Shown here piece after piece: positions 61,000 through 64,000 of a stretch of 64,000 nt of DNA. Below the pieces are notes generated by a model. That model had not been told where the DNA came from. It ran no database searches and saw nothing but the letters and a program-made list of their open reading frames with translations. Position 1 is the stretch's first letter. Each line of letters starts with the position of its first letter. A program made the position numbers and the translations under genes. The stretch comes from Nomia melanderi (taxonomy: Eukaryota > Arthropoda > Insecta > Hymenoptera > Halictidae), in NCBI RefSeq assembly GCF_051020985.1, contig NC_135002.1, positions 4,712,001 to 4,776,000 of the forward strand, written 5' to 3'.

Positions 61000-61124
61000 A
61001 AAATTCCAGGCCAGACATAATTTCGACGGTTCTGCGATCCCGCGGAATCGTCTCGCTGATGGTTTCACGGCCCATCATTTGTTTCTGGAACTGTGAGAAC
61101 TGCTCCATTAGCTGGGCAGTCTTC
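61000..61124 (-). CDS. Coding-like segment, possible exon
   Basis: On the minus strand an open frame reads LMEQFSQFQKQMMGRE followed by TISETIPRDRRTVEI. Unlike the Arg/Pro-rich island shadows it has a protein-like mix with Gln/Met/Phe periodicity compatible with an amphipathic helix. A TGA lies 15 nt upstream of 61126, and there is no convincing acceptor; a GTGAAA donor-like site occurs after MMG. The frame continues to 60845 but becomes Arg/Ser-rich. I do not recognise it: possible exon, retroelement remnant or chance. Confidence 0.2.
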
Positions 61125-63605
61125 AACGATCGCGGTTTTCAATTTATTTCGTAGTATATTACCGCTCGCCTCTTAACACTTCGGACGCCTAATCAACGCG
61201 GAGGATCGCGGCGGCACTTGATTCAGTCGTTTCGAATAATTAGGCTGGGAATCCTTATGTAATATCGAGCCGAGCGCAAATCCGAGGTTCACATTAATTA
61301 GGAAACTTGTATTCCTTGGAAAATCAGGATCTATAGCGAGTATTGTGATGTACACTCGCGTTTCGTATGGTTCAGCCTGCTGGAATTCCTCTGTTCTTCC
61401 AGCTCTGTCGATTATAATTAGATTTCTTTTTGTAGACGCGTCACGTGTGAATGACGCTAGAACGTGTCAATTATTTTATTATCCTTGATACTTCTCGATC
61501 TCTTCTGCTTGTAAGTATTGAATATTTCTATGAAATATCTCGTTTGTCAAGTGATTCGAAGAGAGACTATTTTAACGTACGAAATCATTCGACGCTTTTG
61601 GTCCACTATTCATTGGATACACTGGTTAACTGATCAGCTCGTTCATTATTCTCCATTATTAACCGCGTGTATGTTTGATTCATTGGCAACGACGATCGAA
61701 AGATTTCGTTTGATCTCCGGATAAAATTGCGTATGATCGAGACGAAGATTTTGAATAGAGCATTTTGCATCGAGCATCCAGAGTTTCGCTCGCGAGTCTA
61801 GAACGGCAGGTTGGCACCAGAAGACGTAGGCGAGCCGAACGTCTTCCACGGTTCTGTTCATGGTCAATGACACTTGGTCGACGATGTTTATAACGCACGC
61901 CGGCTATTTCGCATCGGATTCGAGCGGCGAGTTTCGCCCCCGAAACGCACAATAATTTACCTCCGAATATTCTCAAAGTAACCTGCTCGCGGACACTACT
62001 CGATAAACCAGTCGAATCCAATGAGCATTACCTACGCAACCTTACATCATCAGGGGCGAGCGAGTCCGGTGTAAAAAGTGTACGGTGTAAAACGCGAGAA
62101 GAAAATGGGAATAAAGACAGGTATATCTTCTTCCAAATAAGACAATAACGATGATCCGTTTAATCGTTTTCTTTGCGAAGAAGCCGCGGTTTCGGAGCCT
62201 GAGATTGATCAAGTTCGAGTATTTATATTATCTCTGAAGCGGAATAAATGTTTATTTCTCGAAGACTATTAAGGGTAGAAAATTCGATTTTTCTGCTCCC
62301 TCGAGGCGGTAAAGGGATTAAGAGGAAAAAATCAACTCTGACCGGAAACCCGGTTCAAGGATCGTTCTCGCGCGCCATAACGCCGCCACAGATCATAACC
62401 GCGGACTTTAATGTCATCGGGAGAAAGGCAGAAGCTGCTGCGTGACCAGACACGAGCGAACACTTACGCGAGAATTTATGCGGAATCGTTAACCGCCGAG
62501 GTTTTCGAGCCGACGACTATTGGAGACATTGCTCGGACCGTTTCGCGCTTATTAACTTTCCGGCGCACTTGAACGCTGAACGGAGAAAGGGCGAGAAAAC
62601 CGATTCCGCGGGCTTGATTCACGACACTGCGTTTAAATGAAATTTTATTCGACTCCGATTCAGGTTTCCATCGGACTCTGATAAGATTCTAATGCTACTT
62701 TCCTAATATTCCGACGAAATCCTTGCTTCTTTCTCGATTCTCTGAATCCTCTGTCGCTGCGAAATACAAAGTTTGCTTATAACGGAGTCCACTCGATTCG
62801 AAGGAGAAATTGAATTGCAGGTTTTTGCAATTGTTTGTTGGGGAAATAGTACCTTCAGTTTTAGACAACATATGATTATCGTCTTTGTTCGGTGTCGTAC
62901 CTTCGTATCGAATGATTTATCGGTGAAACTGAGGGGGTTACGGGGAATAGAGAATTTTCGGACGAATACTGGAAAATTAGAAGGAACGATTGTTTGACGG
63001 AGGAAAGTTGAAGAAGACCTCGACTACCGAAGATCGATCTTTTTTACCGCGATCAGGAATCGTTCGCGACGAACATAAGGATTCCGGAAAGCCGGTGAAC
63101 GTGGCCGTTGTCAGGCCACCCACGGGCTCCCATAAGTATGGCGCGAGGTACGGCCAGGTACGCACCATAAATCGGGATTTTATCTCGAAGCTGCCGGCCC
63201 TTGGCACGCCGGCAATTGCATAATCCTAAATTGGTCCTGGGCTCCGATGCAACGGGCTTCGAGTTTTGGGAACTCAAGGTCGACCTGTTTTTATTAACCC
63301 AATTTTCCCTCTGGCTGATCTAACGTTGGCGTCGTTACGCTTTGCCACTCGATCGTCTCTCTACGATACCACTGATTCTTCGGGAATCGAAGTGTATAAA
63401 GTATTTCAAAACTTGGTTGATTCTTTGCTAATAGTTTGTACGAATAATGTAATAAATACTTCGTTGTGTAAAACATGAAGATTTAAATGTAAAATTAAGG
63501 GTTGTTGAGACCATGAACACACGAACATCTAAACACTTATATCGCATCGAATTAATGGTATTAATTCTAAATTCATTGTTGCAGTACATCGTTAGTTTAA
63601 AAATG

Positions 63606-63817
63606 TTAACCCTTCGCAGTTGATTTAATACGCCATAGAATTGAATATTTAATGTTTAATATTGAGCTTCATATAATGGATCGATACGTGAAATATTGGA
63701 ACAAAGAAACTTTGCTCTTTACTCTATGTGATTTATCGTTCCTTTAAAAAATTCTTCTGTATCTTATCAGAAAATATTGAATATCTAATACAATACTTTT
63801 CGAGTGCAACAGGTTAA
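63606..63817 (+). mobile_element. TTAA-flanked MITE, family A, copy 6 (diverged)
   Basis: 212 bp. Head TTAACCCTTCGCAGTTGATTT, tail TTTTCGAGTGCAACAGGTTAA, TTAA at both edges. Interior keeps ATTTAATATTGA, GTGAAATATTGGAACAAAG and CTTTGCTCTTTACTC blocks. The most diverged A copy. Confidence 0.75.
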
Positions 63818-64000
63818 ATCAACCTGACAAAACAATTCATTTAAAGATCCAAGCGATATCATGCTTGAAAGATATTCGGAATATTTAGTACGAAATTTTG
63901 CAGAGCAGGGCGTTTGTATTTTTACGTTACGTTTCCCTTGGCGAGGCAATTAATTGCACGGTCTTTTCGCTTGCTGTTTAAGGAGTCGCGTCGGGTCGCC
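63818..64000. other. Right end of the window
   Basis: 183 bp of AT-rich sequence becoming GC-rich at the end. Nothing recognised. Confidence 0.5.

Larger units (their letters stand above)
60447..63605. other. Non-genic stretch with candidate exon
   Basis: GC-rich at about 60600-61080, 61880-62070, 62340-62620 and 63000-63250. A CGACG-type tandem tract lies at 60727-60755. Frames of 60-113 codons overlap. The minus-strand segment at 61000-61124 is listed separately. Confidence 0.45.

Noticed and set aside
1..64000. tRNA, rRNA, CRISPR and viral genes
   Set aside because: Looked for box-B like GGTTCGAATC with paired arms, rRNA-like stretches, regular spacer arrays and polymerase or capsid motifs; none found by eye. 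A covariance-model search would settle the RNA genes.

Overview
This window looks like nuclear DNA from an insect, most likely a bee or related hymenopteran (inference). Evidence: genes have short GT-AG introns; AT-rich stretches alternate every 1-2 kb with GC- and CpG-rich islands; and small TTAA-flanked transposons are frequent. There are no bacterial operons, Shine-Dalgarno-led genes, tRNAs, rRNAs or CRISPR arrays that I can see.

Left end (1-5.1 kb) is the only clearly genic part. A complete four-exon SPO11 gene (meiotic double-strand-break enzyme, 398 codons) lies on the minus strand at 2988-5024. Converging on it from the plus strand is a small three-exon gene (2328-2844) for a 120-residue, very basic protein that I do not recognise. 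A possible 46-nt micro-exon on the minus strand (2090-2135) and a possible plus-strand 5' exon (398-486) hint that these two genes may sit inside an intron of a larger gene, but this is weakly supported.

The remaining ~59 kb (5.1-64 kb) has no gene I can identify. Many ORFs of 60-270 codons occur, but they cluster in GC-rich islands, overlap in several frames on both strands, and resemble no family I know. I read the region as intergenic or intronic sequence with possible regulatory islands. A handful of candidate exons with good splice signals or protein-like composition are listed at low confidence (38295-38362, 52076-52396, 55625-55756, 61000-61124).

What does organise the non-genic part is repeats. 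At least nineteen small elements begin with TTAACCC- or TTAAC-like termini and end in the inverted counterpart, usually with TTAA (or a one- or two-base variant) at both edges. They fall into about eight families (called A-D and F-I here). This pattern is typical of piggyBac-superfamily non-autonomous elements; no transposase is present. Some are nested (39014-39458; probably 60095-60446), and one composite (13594-14001 / 18730-19132) appears twice. There is also a separate TIR element (52383-52678), a three-copy 193-bp tandem array (44361-44920), a two-copy 162-bp tandem duplication (27961-28285), a dispersed ~110-bp duplication (41656 / 46103), and several simple-sequence tracts.
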